DNA of 64,000 nucleotides from Campylobacter rectus (GCF_004803795.1 NZ_CP012543.1:2356001-2420000), one strand, 5' to 3'; positions 26,285 through 36,199 are shown, counted from the first letter of the stretch. Notes: a model not told the origin generated them from the letters alone. Numbers and translations: made by a program.

Positions 26285-27445
26285 ATGGTGCATGGAAAAT
26301 TTAAATTTGATATGGTAGGGCAGGGTCTATTTTATTGGGGTATCCTTAATGTTAATGGTCGCCAATTTAGTTTCGTATACGACTGCGGAAGCACAAGCCA
26401 AAATAGAATCAACGAAAGAGTTGAAAACTTCAAGGAAATACTAGGGTGTGATAAAGAGTTAGATATGCTTGTGATTTCGCACTTTGACAAAGACCATATG
26501 AATGGTGTAAGTGAACTTCTAAGAGATACTAAAGTTAAAAATATTTTTATCCCATATTACCATCTAGATGATTACTTGCTTTTTGTATGTTTTATATACG
26601 GTTACGGTATAGCTGCAAACATAGGAAATATCATACTTGTTCCGTCGACAAACAATATGAATGGAGGTATTGGAATTTTAGGAGATGACCATATTGAATT
26701 ACCACGCGCAAATGATATTCCAGGTAAAATGAAAATACCTAATAAAAATGTATTTATAAACAATAAAGAAGAATTTGATCTTGAGAAAATCTGGGAGTTT
26801 AAATTTTACAACGTAGAATTAAAATCCAAAGACTATTATGGCATTGAAAGTGAGATAAAAAAGAAACTCGATGACTCTTCTTTAGAAGAATTTATTAAAA
26901 AACCTAGCTCAAAACAAGAATTACAAGATATTTACAAAAAATATATAAAAACTCACCACAACAATAGCGAACAAAATCAATCCAGCCTATGCCTATACCA
27001 CGGCCCGCGTGACGACCTAAGACTATTAATGCGCTGCTGTTGTATCTGTGGACTAAAATTAAGCCGTTATATCCATGATTTTTACCGGTTTTACGTTCGT
27101 AAATCAAGGGTTTGTGGATTAATGTCAAACGGTACTATTTTGACTGGAGATATATCGCTAGTCGATAGCGCCTCTGATAAAGAAAAGCCATACTACGATT
27201 CTTTTATACAATGTTTTGAAAAATATCTAGAAAAGACGGGCGTCTTTCAGATACCTCATCATGGCTCAAAAAATACTTGGAATAAGCAAATACTAGAAGA
27301 TTTTCCAAATTCTATTTTTGTAAATTCTGCCAGCGAAAATAACCACAACCATCCAGATAGAATAGTATTGTGCGATATATTAAATATTGGTAGAAATATT
27401 AGATTCTCAAACGAGAGATATGGAGTATGTTATAAAATTTTATGA
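26285..27445 (+). CDS. Metallo-beta-lactamase-fold hydrolase (ComEC C-terminal type), 386 aa, likely acquired
   Basis: MBL motifs are visible: VISHFDKDHMNGV (HxxxDH, about 65-77), GTILTGDISL (about 283-292) and FQIPHHGSKNTW (about 320-331), as in ComEC/Rec2-type soluble MBL proteins. It probably binds two metals and cleaves a phosphoester or similar bond; substrate unknown. An unusual Cys-rich segment (LLMRCCCICGLKLSRYIHDF) lies between. The gene is visibly AT-richer and lacks the AAATTT style of its neighbours, suggesting transfer. Ribosome site AAAGGAG, 6 nt upstream of the ATG. MBL genes of this kind occur in some defence loci, but no partner is seen here. Confidence 0.75.
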   Translation: MVHGKFKFDMVGQGLFYWGILNVNGRQFSFVYDCGSTSQNRINERVENFKEILGCDKELDMLVISHFDKDHMNGVSELLRDTKVKNIFIPYYHLDDYLLFVCFIYGYGIAANIGNIILVPSTNNMNGGIGILGDDHIELPRANDIPGKMKIPNKNVFINNKEEFDLEKIWEFKFYNVELKSKDYYGIESEIKKKLDDSSLEEFIKKPSSKQELQDIYKKYIKTHHNNSEQNQSSLCLYHGPRDDLRLLMRCCCICGLKLSRYIHDFYRFYVRKSRVCGLMSNGTILTGDISLVDSASDKEKPYYDSFIQCFEKYLEKTGVFQIPHHGSKNTWNKQILEDFPNSIFVNSASENNHNHPDRIVLCDILNIGRNIRFSNERYGVCYKIL

Positions 27446-27590
27446 ATTGAAATAAATTTAACCATTTGGGTTTTTAACACACTTTGTTTTTAGCACAAAT
27501 TTAGCAAGGTCGCTAAGTTTGGGTCATTTTGTTTATCAATTTGACGAACTAAATTCGGGCTTGTCTCGGCTAAATTTAAAAGGATTTAAA

Positions 27591-27842
27591 ATGAGCGATT
27601 TTTTACTCCGCCAAGCAAAGCTGTTTTTAGGCTTCACCGCCGTTTGCGTACTTTTGTACGCGGGCGTTTATCTCGTCTCAAAAGAGTATTTTGACGAATT
27701 TTTAGTCGGCGTTTTCGTCCTTTACGTCGTTTTACTCGCTATTTTTATTTTTAAATTTATCAAACTGCTTTTAGGCTTTAAAAACGACGACAAAAAGCCT
27801 GTTTGGGAGCAAATTTTAACTTGGCTATCAAATGTCGCTTAA
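27591..27842 (+). CDS. Small two-TM membrane protein, 83 aa
   Basis: Start chosen at ATG 27591 (AAAGGATTTAAA upstream). Two hydrophobic helices (LFLGFTAVCVLLYAGVYLV and VGVFVLYVVLLAIFIFKFI) with charged tails. No family recognised. Confidence 0.55.
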   Translation: MSDFLLRQAKLFLGFTAVCVLLYAGVYLVSKEYFDEFLVGVFVLYVVLLAIFIFKFIKLLLGFKNDDKKPVWEQILTWLSNVA

Positions 27843-27854
27843 ATTTAGCCGACG

Positions 27855-28139
27855 CTAAATTCTATCTTTTAGCAACTCATACGCTTCATCGTTTTCTCTT
27901 CTGCCGACGACTAAAACTATGATTGTTATCTGGGCGTCTTTTACTTGATAGGCTAGTCGGTAGCCCGCATCCTTTAACTTGATTTTGTAGATATTTTCAT
28001 AGCCGCGTAGTTTATCCTTAGCTACTTTGGGATTTTCTAGGCGCTCGGCGAGCTTCTTTTTAAACTGCGCCTTTACGCTATTATCCAGTTTTTGCCACTC
28101 TTTTAAAGCGCTAGGTAAAAACTCTAACTCATAGCTCAT
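27855..28139 (-). CDS. RelE/ParE family toxin, 94 aa
   Basis: The sequence YELEFLPSALKEWQKLDNSV and the C-terminal GYRLAYQVKDAQITIIVLVVGRRE are typical of RelE mRNA interferases that cut ribosome-bound mRNA. The length is standard. The start overlaps the antitoxin gene by 11 nt, with antitoxin first, the usual order. It lies between core genes, not on the large island. Confidence 0.9.
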   Translation of the reverse strand: MSYELEFLPSALKEWQKLDNSVKAQFKKKLAERLENPKVAKDKLRGYENIYKIKLKDAGYRLAYQVKDAQITIIVLVVGRRENDEAYELLKDRI

Positions 28140-28380
28140 CTAAGCTTACTTTTACGGGCTTTTCGCCACTTGCCAGCGCAGTATCTACGGCTTTATTTAG
28201 ATGATAGTCGTCTATTATTTCGATCATCTTTTCATACACGGCGCTTGGTACCAGATAGGCGCTAGGCACGTTATGGTTTAGTATCGCTACGACATTGCCC
28301 TTTGCTTGCTTTAAAATTTGAGCCGGAGATTTTTTTAGCTCGCTTATGCTAGCGGTAAAATTTGCTTGTATGGTTTGCAT
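28129..28380 (-). CDS. Phd/YefM/RelB-type (StbD) antitoxin, 83 aa
   Basis: The N-terminus QTIQANFTASISELKKSPAQ and the VAILNHNVPSAYLVP motif match the Phd/YefM (StbD) DNA-binding antitoxin fold. It would neutralise the RelE toxin and repress its own operon. ATG 28380 has AAAGGATAAAA upstream. Confidence 0.88.
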   Translation of the reverse strand: MQTIQANFTASISELKKSPAQILKQAKGNVVAILNHNVPSAYLVPSAVYEKMIEIIDDYHLNKAVDTALASGEKPVKVSLDEL

Positions 28381-28469
28381 TTTTATCCTTTATTTGATGT
28401 CTAAAATAGTATTAAATAAAGTATAAAATACAGCTTAAATCTAATGCTAAATTTACACTAAAACCAAAA

Positions 28470-30305
28470 CTACCCGCCAAACCATTCGCCCGCTTTTAAA
28501 ATTTCATCCCTTAGCCTCTCGTGTCCGGCCGATAGGGCCGCGATCTTAGCTAGTTTTTCGTCCTTTATCTGCGCAAATTCGCTCTTTAACGCCGATAAAA
28601 TTTTATTTAAAAATGACGCGTTTCCCAGCATCTCATTTTCAAATTCGTATAAATTTAGCGATAGCAAAACGCGGTCTTGTACCTCGTCAAAGCTCGGGAT
28701 AAACAGCGCAAAGCCGTTTTGCTCGTGCGCGCGCATCGAGCCAGCTATCTTTTCTTTTAGAAAATACACGGCGATTTTAACGGCATTTTCGTAGTTTGCG
28801 GCGACTTTGAGGTTTAGCTTTTCAAAAAACAGCGCCGTCTTTTGCAGCCCTTTAAATTTCGCCGTCTCATAGTCTCGCAAAAACGTCCTATACACCTGCC
28901 CCGCATATGTCCTAACGTCGGCAAACACAGTGTCCGAGTGCGTTTCGTCCTCTTTTTGCGCGTTTTCGAATTCGGATTTATAAATCATAAACTCGCGCTC
29001 CAGCCGAGCGTAAATTTCATCCAGAGCCACGCCGATCTCCTCCTGCAGCGCGCTTAAACCCCGCTTATACGTTCTAAAAAATTTGGCGAATTTCACGTCG
29101 TTGTAGATGAGTTTTGAAAACACCTCGTCGCTGTCAAAATCCACCGCCTCATACGCGCTAGCTTCAAAATACTCGCCCTTTAGCAGAGTTTTTCGCGGCG
29201 AGTATTTATACTTTTTCTCGCTTTTTAGGCTAGCTAGGATCTCGTCTGCGACGAGCTTTGCGACGTGTTTTAGCTCGTTAAAGGCTAGCTCGATTTTCGG
29301 CTTAAATTTTTCTTGTACGGCTTTTAAATTTGACTCCAGCTCGGCGTCGAATTTAGCGATTATCTCGCCCGCTTTTTCGTAAATTTTAGCGATTCGCTCG
29401 TGCTGAGCAGCGTTTACGGCGACCAGCCTAGCGCACTTTTCGCGCACGAATTTTTCTTTTATCTCTTCGCCGCCAAAAAGCTCGCGGATGGCGCTTATCG
29501 CCGCGCCAAAATTTGACTCTGCTAAAAGCGTCGCGTCGCCCGCGGCTTGCGCTTTTACGGCTTGCTTAGCAGAAACTGCGATAATGCGCTCAAAAAATCG
29601 CCCGTACGTCGTTTGCGCGTGAGTTTTGAGGCGCTCAAGCTCATCGTTGCTTAGCTTATCTTTTTGATTTAGCAAACAGATCGCCGTTTTGCCACCGTCC
29701 GCTAAAAACTCCTCGATCTGAGTGGCTTCGCTAGCGCGCGCGGCGTTGTCGGCTAGGCTTAGCCAGATGACGCCCGCGACGTCTTTTAGCACTTCGTGCG
29801 TGACGGCAGTGTCGGCCTTTGAGAGCGAATTTAGCCCGGGCGTATCGACGAAATTTACCAGCTTTAAAATTTCAGAGGGCGCATAAACGCAAAGCCTGCT
29901 CACCTCATCGCCAAACACGCGCTGATCGGCGAATCGCCCTATCTCCTCGACGCCCAGATACAACTCTCTGCCGTTTTCGTAAAGCACGCTAAGAGCGGGT
30001 GCGGCGCCGTATCTGATAAAAGTCGGCTTTGAAGTCACGGGAGTTAGACCTGATGGTAAAATCTCGCTACCCAAAAGCGCATTTAAAAACGTCGATTTGC
30101 CGCTAGAAAACTGCCCGAGGGTAGCGACCGTAAGCGGGCTGGATAAAAACAGATCGAGTTTATTTAGCTCCTGTTTTAGTTCGGCGCTCGGGTGAAATTT
30201 GGGCTCGGTTAGCTCGTTTTGCAGCCGCCTAAATCGCCCGTGAAAATCGTCCGAAAATATCTTAAAATACCGCGTTTTATACGCGTTTATAAACTCCTCA
30301 AACAC
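28470..30305 (-). CDS. Dynamin-like GTPase, smaller subunit (611 aa)
   Basis: G1 is LGQFSSGKSTFLNALLG (about 62-78), G2 Thr in LTPVTSKPT, G3 DTPG (about 153), G4 NQKDKL (about 213-218). The remaining helical part and a hydrophobic/amphipathic C-terminal region resemble bacterial dynamin-like proteins. Campylobacter encodes a pair (DLP1/DLP2 in C. jejuni) that forms a heterotetramer and tethers membranes. This gene starts 8 nt inside the end of the larger partner, so expression is coupled. Role in membrane remodelling or stress is inferred from the family. Confidence 0.85.
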   Translation of the reverse strand: MFEEFINAYKTRYFKIFSDDFHGRFRRLQNELTEPKFHPSAELKQELNKLDLFLSSPLTVATLGQFSSGKSTFLNALLGSEILPSGLTPVTSKPTFIRYGAAPALSVLYENGRELYLGVEEIGRFADQRVFGDEVSRLCVYAPSEILKLVNFVDTPGLNSLSKADTAVTHEVLKDVAGVIWLSLADNAARASEATQIEEFLADGGKTAICLLNQKDKLSNDELERLKTHAQTTYGRFFERIIAVSAKQAVKAQAAGDATLLAESNFGAAISAIRELFGGEEIKEKFVREKCARLVAVNAAQHERIAKIYEKAGEIIAKFDAELESNLKAVQEKFKPKIELAFNELKHVAKLVADEILASLKSEKKYKYSPRKTLLKGEYFEASAYEAVDFDSDEVFSKLIYNDVKFAKFFRTYKRGLSALQEEIGVALDEIYARLEREFMIYKSEFENAQKEDETHSDTVFADVRTYAGQVYRTFLRDYETAKFKGLQKTALFFEKLNLKVAANYENAVKIAVYFLKEKIAGSMRAHEQNGFALFIPSFDEVQDRVLLSLNLYEFENEMLGNASFLNKILSALKSEFAQIKDEKLAKIAALSAGHERLRDEILKAGEWFGG

Positions 30306-32865
30306 TTTGCAGCTCCAAATTTATAGCATTTATCGCCTCGCTTTGCGAGTTTAGTCGCTCTAGCTCGCGCGAGTCCCGCCCGCTAGTTTTCGATAGCTCG
30401 GCAAGCTCGATTTTTAGCGCCTCTTCGCTGATCGCAAGCGCCTTTTCTTGCTCTTTTAGCGCGGCTTCGATTTGCTTTTTAAACTCTCTTTTTTCAAATT
30501 CGCTAAGCTCGAAAACGAAATTTTTTATCCGCCGGGTGCCCAAAAACTCCTCCGCGGCTACTTTGGCGGCTTCGGCTACGCCTTGCGCGCCCGAGTTTGC
30601 CGCGCTAGTCACCGCGTCTGCGACCTGGGCGCACTCTAAATTTATCCCTTTTGAGTTCAGATAGTCGTTTATGCTAAAGACCTCGGCCACCGCCGTTTTG
30701 CCCTCAAATTCGCCGAATTTTAGCGCGATATTTTGCGTGCACGCGGTGATTTGCCGCACGATTTCGTTGCGATTTTGACGCATCAAGGCGGCAACGCCGT
30801 CTTTGATCGTAGTTTGCGCGATGCGCGAGAGACGCTGCGGGTCAATCTTTTGTTTTTTAGAGGCCGCGTAGCTTACGTCATCCGCAACGCGCTGCTTTAG
30901 CGTTTGCGCTAGCGACCTTAGGCCCAGCTCGTAGCTAGCCGCGGTTTTAGCCGTATCTAGGCGTTCCAGCTCCTCTTTTACCGCGCCCCTCACGTCCTCT
31001 AGACGGCTAGCTAGCGCGGCTTTTTGCTCGTTTAGTTCAAAAAGCTTTTGCGATAAGCTCAAATTTGAGCCCGTTAGCTTTAAAATCTCGCTTTGCGTAT
31101 CCGCCGCAAACTGCGCGCAGACGCGGCCGAGCTCCTTTTTATACGCCTCGATACCAAGGCGAGATTTTTGGCTATTTTGACCAAAAAGCGTCTCGTAAAG
31201 ATACTCCTTAAACTCCTCGACGCCGCTGTTTTGCCCGCCCTCAAAGTAGCTTTTGGCGCTCACGGCGAAAAACTCCGCCCCGACACCCAGCTCCCGCGTG
31301 CGCTCCTCGACGCTCTTTTTGGCGTAGGCGGCGACCTCGTTTAGCTCGCCATCCTTTAGCACGTCCGCGTGCGTGAGTAGCACGGCGAGCCTCACAGTGT
31401 GGGAGTTTTGCAGGCTTGAGACTATGAAGTCCAGATCCTTTTGCGTGGCGCTTTGCGAGACGTTCATCAGGTGTACCATCAGGTCGCACTCCCGCATAAA
31501 TCGCCTCACCAGCTCCTCGCGCAGAGCCACCGCGTCGTCGATGCCGGGCGTGTCGATGATGCGCACGTTATCCTTTAAAAGCTCCAAATTTTCGTAAAGC
31601 TCGACGCTTTTTACAAATTTTGCGTATTTTGAGTCCGCCGAGGTGTAGCGCTTGATCTCGTCCGTTTTGACCGTTTTGCTTGCAGGCAGATCGGCGCAAA
31701 TTTGGCTCGCTTGCAGCTGGCTTTCTTGGATTAAATTTTGCGCGGCGTTTGGCTGCACGGCTTGGTTTTTTGATGTTTGAACACTGTTTTTTTGCGTTTG
31801 TTTTTGCGGCTCGCCGTCTTTAGTTTGGTTTTGCGGCTGGCTTACGGCCGCGAATTTGCCGTGTTGCGTTTGCGTTATATCTCGGCTTATCTGCGTTTGA
31901 TTCAGGTCGTTTGTTTTACCGTCTTGCAAGCTTACGACGAGGCTTTCAAATTTGGCGTCTTGATTTTTTTCGCCGTTGCTTAAGGCGGTTAAATTTGGCT
32001 TTGCGCTAGAGCCGTCAAATTTGGCTTGCGACGTATCGCCGTCCGCGCCGAATTTGTCGCTTAAATTTTGCGCCGCCTTGCTTGGATCGCCTTCAAATTT
32101 GACGCTCAAATCGCCGTAAATTTCGGCTATATCATCATCTTGATCTTGCGCTATTCCAAGCTCCCTTAGCTCCGCTTCGCTCCAAAAATTTACTTTTGCA
32201 AAAGGCTCGGGCGCATACTTTAGCACGGTCAAATTTACCGTCTCGGGGACGTTTGAGGCGCCTAGGATTTTCTTGCTCAGCAGCGCGTTTAGCAAGGTTG
32301 ATTTACCCGCGTTTATGACGCCCGTAACCGCGACGTTAAACTCTAGCTCACGCGCTTTTTGCCGCGCTTTTGCCGCCGTGTTTGCGACGTCCGCGCTCGG
32401 GTTTAGCGATAAAATTCGCTCGCAGATATCGTTTAACGCGTCTATTTTTTGGTGAAAGACGTCGGATTTTTTAAAATTTGAGCCATCGTGTTCATTTTGG
32501 GTCGGCAAATCTGTGCCAAGAGAGCACAAAAACGCCGAAAGCCGCTTAAAATGCTCAGCGGAGATTATGTTTTCATTTTGCAGGATTTCTAGCGCGGCGA
32601 GTAGTTTTGATTTTGAGATTTTTGCGAATTTTAGAGCGTTTATCGCACCTAGTTGGGCGCACTGGAGACTGTATATGTCGGCCTTTAGACCAAGCGCGTG
32701 AAGGATATCTCTAAACTCCTTTAGCGCCATAAATCTATCGAAATTTTCCGTATCCGCGGCGAGCAAAACGGCTAGATTTCGTTCGTCTGCGAGAATTTGC
32801 GTTTTGGGGTCTAAAAATAGCTTAAGAGCGCCCCAAATTTCGCTTAAAAATTTATCCGTATCCAC
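30298..32865 (-). CDS. Dynamin-like GTPase, larger subunit (855 aa) with a long polar insert
   Basis: G1 is TGVINAGKSTLLNALL (about 181-196), G2 Thr in VPETVNLTVL, G3 DTPG (about 438-441), G4 THAD (about 486). An unusual Gln/Asn/Lys/Ser-rich stretch of about 140 residues (262-400) lies between G2 and G3, where most GTPases have about 20-30 residues. It looks disordered. The C-terminal half is helical, with a hydrophobic/Ala-rich paddle-like part (AVTSAANSGAQGVAEAAKVA). It is the first gene of the two-gene dynamin operon. Confidence 0.82.
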   Translation of the reverse strand: MDTDKFLSEIWGALKLFLDPKTQILADERNLAVLLAADTENFDRFMALKEFRDILHALGLKADIYSLQCAQLGAINALKFAKISKSKLLAALEILQNENIISAEHFKRLSAFLCSLGTDLPTQNEHDGSNFKKSDVFHQKIDALNDICERILSLNPSADVANTAAKARQKARELEFNVAVTGVINAGKSTLLNALLSKKILGASNVPETVNLTVLKYAPEPFAKVNFWSEAELRELGIAQDQDDDIAEIYGDLSVKFEGDPSKAAQNLSDKFGADGDTSQAKFDGSSAKPNLTALSNGEKNQDAKFESLVVSLQDGKTNDLNQTQISRDITQTQHGKFAAVSQPQNQTKDGEPQKQTQKNSVQTSKNQAVQPNAAQNLIQESQLQASQICADLPASKTVKTDEIKRYTSADSKYAKFVKSVELYENLELLKDNVRIIDTPGIDDAVALREELVRRFMRECDLMVHLMNVSQSATQKDLDFIVSSLQNSHTVRLAVLLTHADVLKDGELNEVAAYAKKSVEERTRELGVGAEFFAVSAKSYFEGGQNSGVEEFKEYLYETLFGQNSQKSRLGIEAYKKELGRVCAQFAADTQSEILKLTGSNLSLSQKLFELNEQKAALASRLEDVRGAVKEELERLDTAKTAASYELGLRSLAQTLKQRVADDVSYAASKKQKIDPQRLSRIAQTTIKDGVAALMRQNRNEIVRQITACTQNIALKFGEFEGKTAVAEVFSINDYLNSKGINLECAQVADAVTSAANSGAQGVAEAAKVAAEEFLGTRRIKNFVFELSEFEKREFKKQIEAALKEQEKALAISEEALKIELAELSKTSGRDSRELERLNSQSEAINAINLELQSV

Positions 32866-32991
32866 CGCTTCGCCTTTGATAAAATTTGCGTCCGCAAGGT
32901 CGCTTTGGGGCGAAATTTAGCATAAATTAAATTCAAATAAGCTTGGGCGGCGGGTTATTTTCGCGATAAATTTAAAGCGGTTCGCAGAGGA

Positions 32992-33026
32992 GTCAAATTT
33001 AGCGGCAAAACCGCGTCAAATTTGAC
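32992..33026. terminator. Nested inverted repeat between the HemN-like and dynamin genes
   Basis: Outer arms GTCAAATTT (32992-33000) and AAATTTGAC (33018-33026) enclose GCGG-CAAAA-CCGC. It lies just after the HemN-like stop (33032) on the minus strand and is probably its terminator. Confidence 0.5.
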
Positions 33027-33031
33027 CGGGT

Positions 33032-34387
33032 TTACACCGCAGCGCGCGGAGAGATGAGGGCGTCGTCGAAACTTGGCTCCGTATTTTCGTTCATTATGCG
33101 TAAAATTTTGCTGCGTTTGATCTTCGCATCGTCCTTAAATATCGCGCGCACCTTGTCCATACCCGCGTAAAAGTCGCGCATGAGCACGAGACAGAGGTAT
33201 CTGCCAAAGCCGGTCGGTATTATGCGGCCGCCATCCTCGTAGATCGCGCTTACGAGCTTTAGCAAATTTAGCTCGACAAAGAGCTCTTTTTTGATATCCG
33301 CGCGGTTAAATTCGTTGTATTGTGCGATATTTACGCCGCCGTCAAAGAGCTCGGTGAGGAAGATGTATTTGAGTCGCTCTTTTTTCGTAAAGCCGCATTT
33401 TGCGATGACCGGGCTCTCGCCGTTTTTGACGCGGCGGCCGTAGTCGAGGAGATTAAAGGCGTTGATGACGAGCTCGCCGTTTAAAAAGCTAAATGCGCCG
33501 CTGCCCACGCCAAGATACTCGTGGTGGCTGCCGACGTATTCGTCGCGTAAATTTGCGTTATCGCGGCCAAACGCCCAGGCGTTGCTCTGATGATAATCGC
33601 TAAAATTTTCGCAGATCAGCTCATAAAATTCGCGCTCGTTGTCGCTATCCGCGACGCCTAGCGACTTTGCGATCGCGTCGCGCGTGAGCGGAGATTTCAT
33701 CAGCGGATAGAAAGTGATCTGCTCGGGAGCGATGGATTTTGCGATTTTTACGTCGTTTAGCAGCTGCTCTTTGGTTTGGTTCGGGAGGTTAAAGATAAGA
33801 TCTAAACTCAAAGTCGGCAAGATACCCATGGCTTTTTTAAGCTTTTCTTGTAAAACCTCGCTAGAGCCGAATTTCTCGTGTCTGGCGACCTTTTTTAAGA
33901 TCTCGTCGCTAAAACTTTGCACGCCGACGCTTAAGCGGTCGATGAGACCCTGAAAACGCTTTAAATTTTCAGGCTCGATGTGATTTGGGTCGCTCTCGCA
34001 GGAAACGTCTTTGATATCAAAAAGCTCTTTGGCCAAAATCAGCGTCTTTTCGAGCTCGGGTTCGTTTATGAGCGTCGTGCCGCCGCCGACGTAAAGGGAT
34101 GTGAAGTTAAATCCCGCGTCTTTGACCTGTCGCATCTCTTGCCTTAAATTTTCAAAGTAAATTTTAGCTATCTCTTGTTCATAATGATACTTGTGAAACG
34201 AGCAATACGGGCAAAACGTATGACAAAAGGGCACGTGCGCGTAGAGCATGTATTCGGTACCCTGCTTTGGCTTTTTGGCGTATTTTTGATCTAAAATATT
34301 GATATTAAGGCCGCTATAGAGTGATTTTTGCATAGTATTATGGGCGTAATTAACCGCAAATTTTTCTACAATATTCTTAAACCCCAT
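33032..34387 (-). CDS. Coproporphyrinogen III oxidase-like (HemN/HemW family) radical SAM protein, 451 aa
   Basis: The radical SAM cluster motif CHTFCPYC (CX3CX2C, about 55-62) is followed by LYVGGGTTLIN and SVGVQSFSDEIL, typical of HemN/HemW enzymes. True oxygen-independent HemN has extra conserved residues I cannot confirm, so it may be HemW-like (heme chaperone) or a HutW-type heme-degrading enzyme. Campylobacter genomes have several paralogues, and one lies near the cme cluster in C. jejuni as I recall. Monocistronic, with a palindromic terminator at 32992-33026. Confidence 0.75.
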   Translation of the reverse strand: MGFKNIVEKFAVNYAHNTMQKSLYSGLNINILDQKYAKKPKQGTEYMLYAHVPFCHTFCPYCSFHKYHYEQEIAKIYFENLRQEMRQVKDAGFNFTSLYVGGGTTLINEPELEKTLILAKELFDIKDVSCESDPNHIEPENLKRFQGLIDRLSVGVQSFSDEILKKVARHEKFGSSEVLQEKLKKAMGILPTLSLDLIFNLPNQTKEQLLNDVKIAKSIAPEQITFYPLMKSPLTRDAIAKSLGVADSDNEREFYELICENFSDYHQSNAWAFGRDNANLRDEYVGSHHEYLGVGSGAFSFLNGELVINAFNLLDYGRRVKNGESPVIAKCGFTKKERLKYIFLTELFDGGVNIAQYNEFNRADIKKELFVELNLLKLVSAIYEDGGRIIPTGFGRYLCLVLMRDFYAGMDKVRAIFKDDAKIKRSKILRIMNENTEPSFDDALISPRAAV

Positions 34388-34634
34388 AATTAATTCCTTT
34401 TTTAAATTTATCGCGTATTTTACTTATATTTTGCTGAAAATAAAATTTTAAAGCGCTAGTTTAACTTATTTAAATAAATTTTGCGTAAATTTTAGCGGCG
34501 ATATTACGGTCGCGCTTATATATTTTTATATATAAACATCGTCAAATTTGACCTAAAAGCGGACGGCGTTTTTGAGCTAGGTTACGGTTTAAGGGCGTTA
34601 GAGATACAATACGGCTTATTAAAGGTAATTGCAG

Positions 34635-34880
34635 ATGTCGGAGATAGCACAAGATTTAATAACTTTCGGCGTAGAGATTTTTATTTTCGGCTTGATTTTA
34701 AATTTTAGAAGCCTTCAGGTATGTCGTAAAGATGTCGCAGGCCGGATATTTGCTTTTGGAGCGTTTAAAGAAGTATTTGCGAGCAAGCCCGATATTAAAG
34801 AACCCGCAGAAAAACACGGGCTTATCAATTTTTTAAACAGATTATATTTTACGCTGTTTGCGGCAGCTTTTTATTTATAA
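34635..34880 (+). CDS. Possible small membrane protein, about 81 aa
   Basis: ATG 34635 opens a frame with one hydrophobic segment near the N-terminus (LITFGVEIFIFGLILNF) and one at the C-terminus (LYFTLFAAAFYL). AAAGG lies about 9 nt upstream. No family recognised; it could be chance. Confidence 0.35.
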   Translation: MSEIAQDLITFGVEIFIFGLILNFRSLQVCRKDVAGRIFAFGAFKEVFASKPDIKEPAEKHGLINFLNRLYFTLFAAAFYL

Positions 34881-35324
34881 ATTCTCTGGTATGGATCGGG
34901 CCGATTTGCATTATTTTAAGTTCGATTATCGTGATTTTTGATATTTTTCGGTAAGCTAAATTTAATCGCCTTATTTGTATCCAAAAGAGTTTGACGGACG
35001 TCGTTTGTTTTTGCTTTCTTGATTTGCGCAAATTTTTATTAAAACAAACCACTCCTCGCCCTGTTCACCGAGCTTTTATATGCAATCATTCGCCGCGCCA
35101 GGATCAGCGGTAGCGCTCCTCAACCCCGCTAGCGATTTTAGATAGCTATAAAGCTTTAAGCATTCGTTTATTTTTCCTTGCCTGTAATTCTTCGATATTT
35201 TTTGACTATTTTAGCACTACGCACCTCGCGACTAGCATGCAAAACAACGCCGTAAAGATAAATCTCAAGAATTCTTAAATTTAAGCCAAATTTAGCTAAG
35301 CGTTAAATTTGGCCTAAAGGTCGA
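34881..35324. other. Gene-free stretch ending in a terminator-like hairpin
   Basis: No supported gene or RNA. At 35285-35313 a perfect 10-bp stem (GCCAAATTTA / TAAATTTGGC, 9-nt loop) lies just downstream of the DUF2314-ankyrin gene on the minus strand and probably ends its transcript. Confidence 0.45.
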
Positions 35325-36116
35325 TTAAGCAAGCGCTTTAACGATATCTTTCCAGCCCAAATTCTCGGCAAAATCAATCGCTCTTTTACCGCTTTTCGTG
35401 CGTATATTTTTGTCCGCGCCGTTTGCCAGCAGTACGTTTATGAGCGCTAGATTGCCCGCGAGCGCCTCGTGGTGCAGCTGCGTAAATCCGAGCTCATCGG
35501 CGTCAGAGACGATACTTGGGTGCTCTTTGACGTATTGCTCGAACTGCTCACGCATATTTTCGCTCATCGGATGCTCGGTTAAATTTTCCGGATGCTCTTT
35601 TTGCTCATAAACCACCAAAATATCGTTAAAATCACCAAAATCAAGCCCCCACGCTTTATCGTGCTCTTTTAGCTCGCCCTTTTGCATGCGCGAGCGCATC
35701 GCCTGCACGCTAAATCCGCCGTACGCGCGTCCGCCCACTGCAAACATCCAGTCGCTCATCTCGTCTATTTTTGCATTCACGCGGTCGCCGTTTTTTACGT
35801 TTTGCACGGCGTCAGGCTCGTTTACGAGCGTGCCCGAGATAGTCTCGCCGTCAAAATCAATGTCGTTTATCCACATATGCTCGCCGACTTCCTCGCCGTC
35901 CACGACGTCTAAAAAACAAATTTTAACCATCGCAAAATCAAGCCCGGGCACGACCCTGTGGCGCTCCCAGTAAAGCTCGCGCCAAAAATACCTAAAGCTC
36001 TCGCGCGCCTGCTCGAATGCGCGCTGCATATAGTCTTCTTCGTTACTTGCGAAATAAATCGGCATTTGCTCGCCCAGATCGACTTGTTTGCCGAAAATTT
36101 TCTTAAAAAAGCCCAT
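35325..36116 (-). CDS. DUF2314 protein with C-terminal ankyrin repeats, 263 aa
   Basis: Residues about 30-125 fit DUF2314 (RESFRYFWREL, VKICFLDVVDGEEVGEHMWI, GDRVNAKIDEMSDWMF). The C-terminus has one complete ankyrin unit and part of another (LGFTQLHHEALAGNLALINV, LLANGADKNIRTKSGKRAID). No signal peptide, so probably cytosolic. Function unknown; ankyrin repeats suggest protein binding. Separate transcription unit from yajQ, with a structured repeat between them. Confidence 0.7.
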   Translation of the reverse strand: MGFFKKIFGKQVDLGEQMPIYFASNEEDYMQRAFEQARESFRYFWRELYWERHRVVPGLDFAMVKICFLDVVDGEEVGEHMWINDIDFDGETISGTLVNEPDAVQNVKNGDRVNAKIDEMSDWMFAVGGRAYGGFSVQAMRSRMQKGELKEHDKAWGLDFGDFNDILVVYEQKEHPENLTEHPMSENMREQFEQYVKEHPSIVSDADELGFTQLHHEALAGNLALINVLLANGADKNIRTKSGKRAIDFAENLGWKDIVKALA

Positions 36117-36199
36117 TTTTTATCCTTACTTTTTAAATTTAGATGAATCAAATTTGAATACAGAATGATAAGGCGAAAGATTTTTCGCTTAATCAAGGC

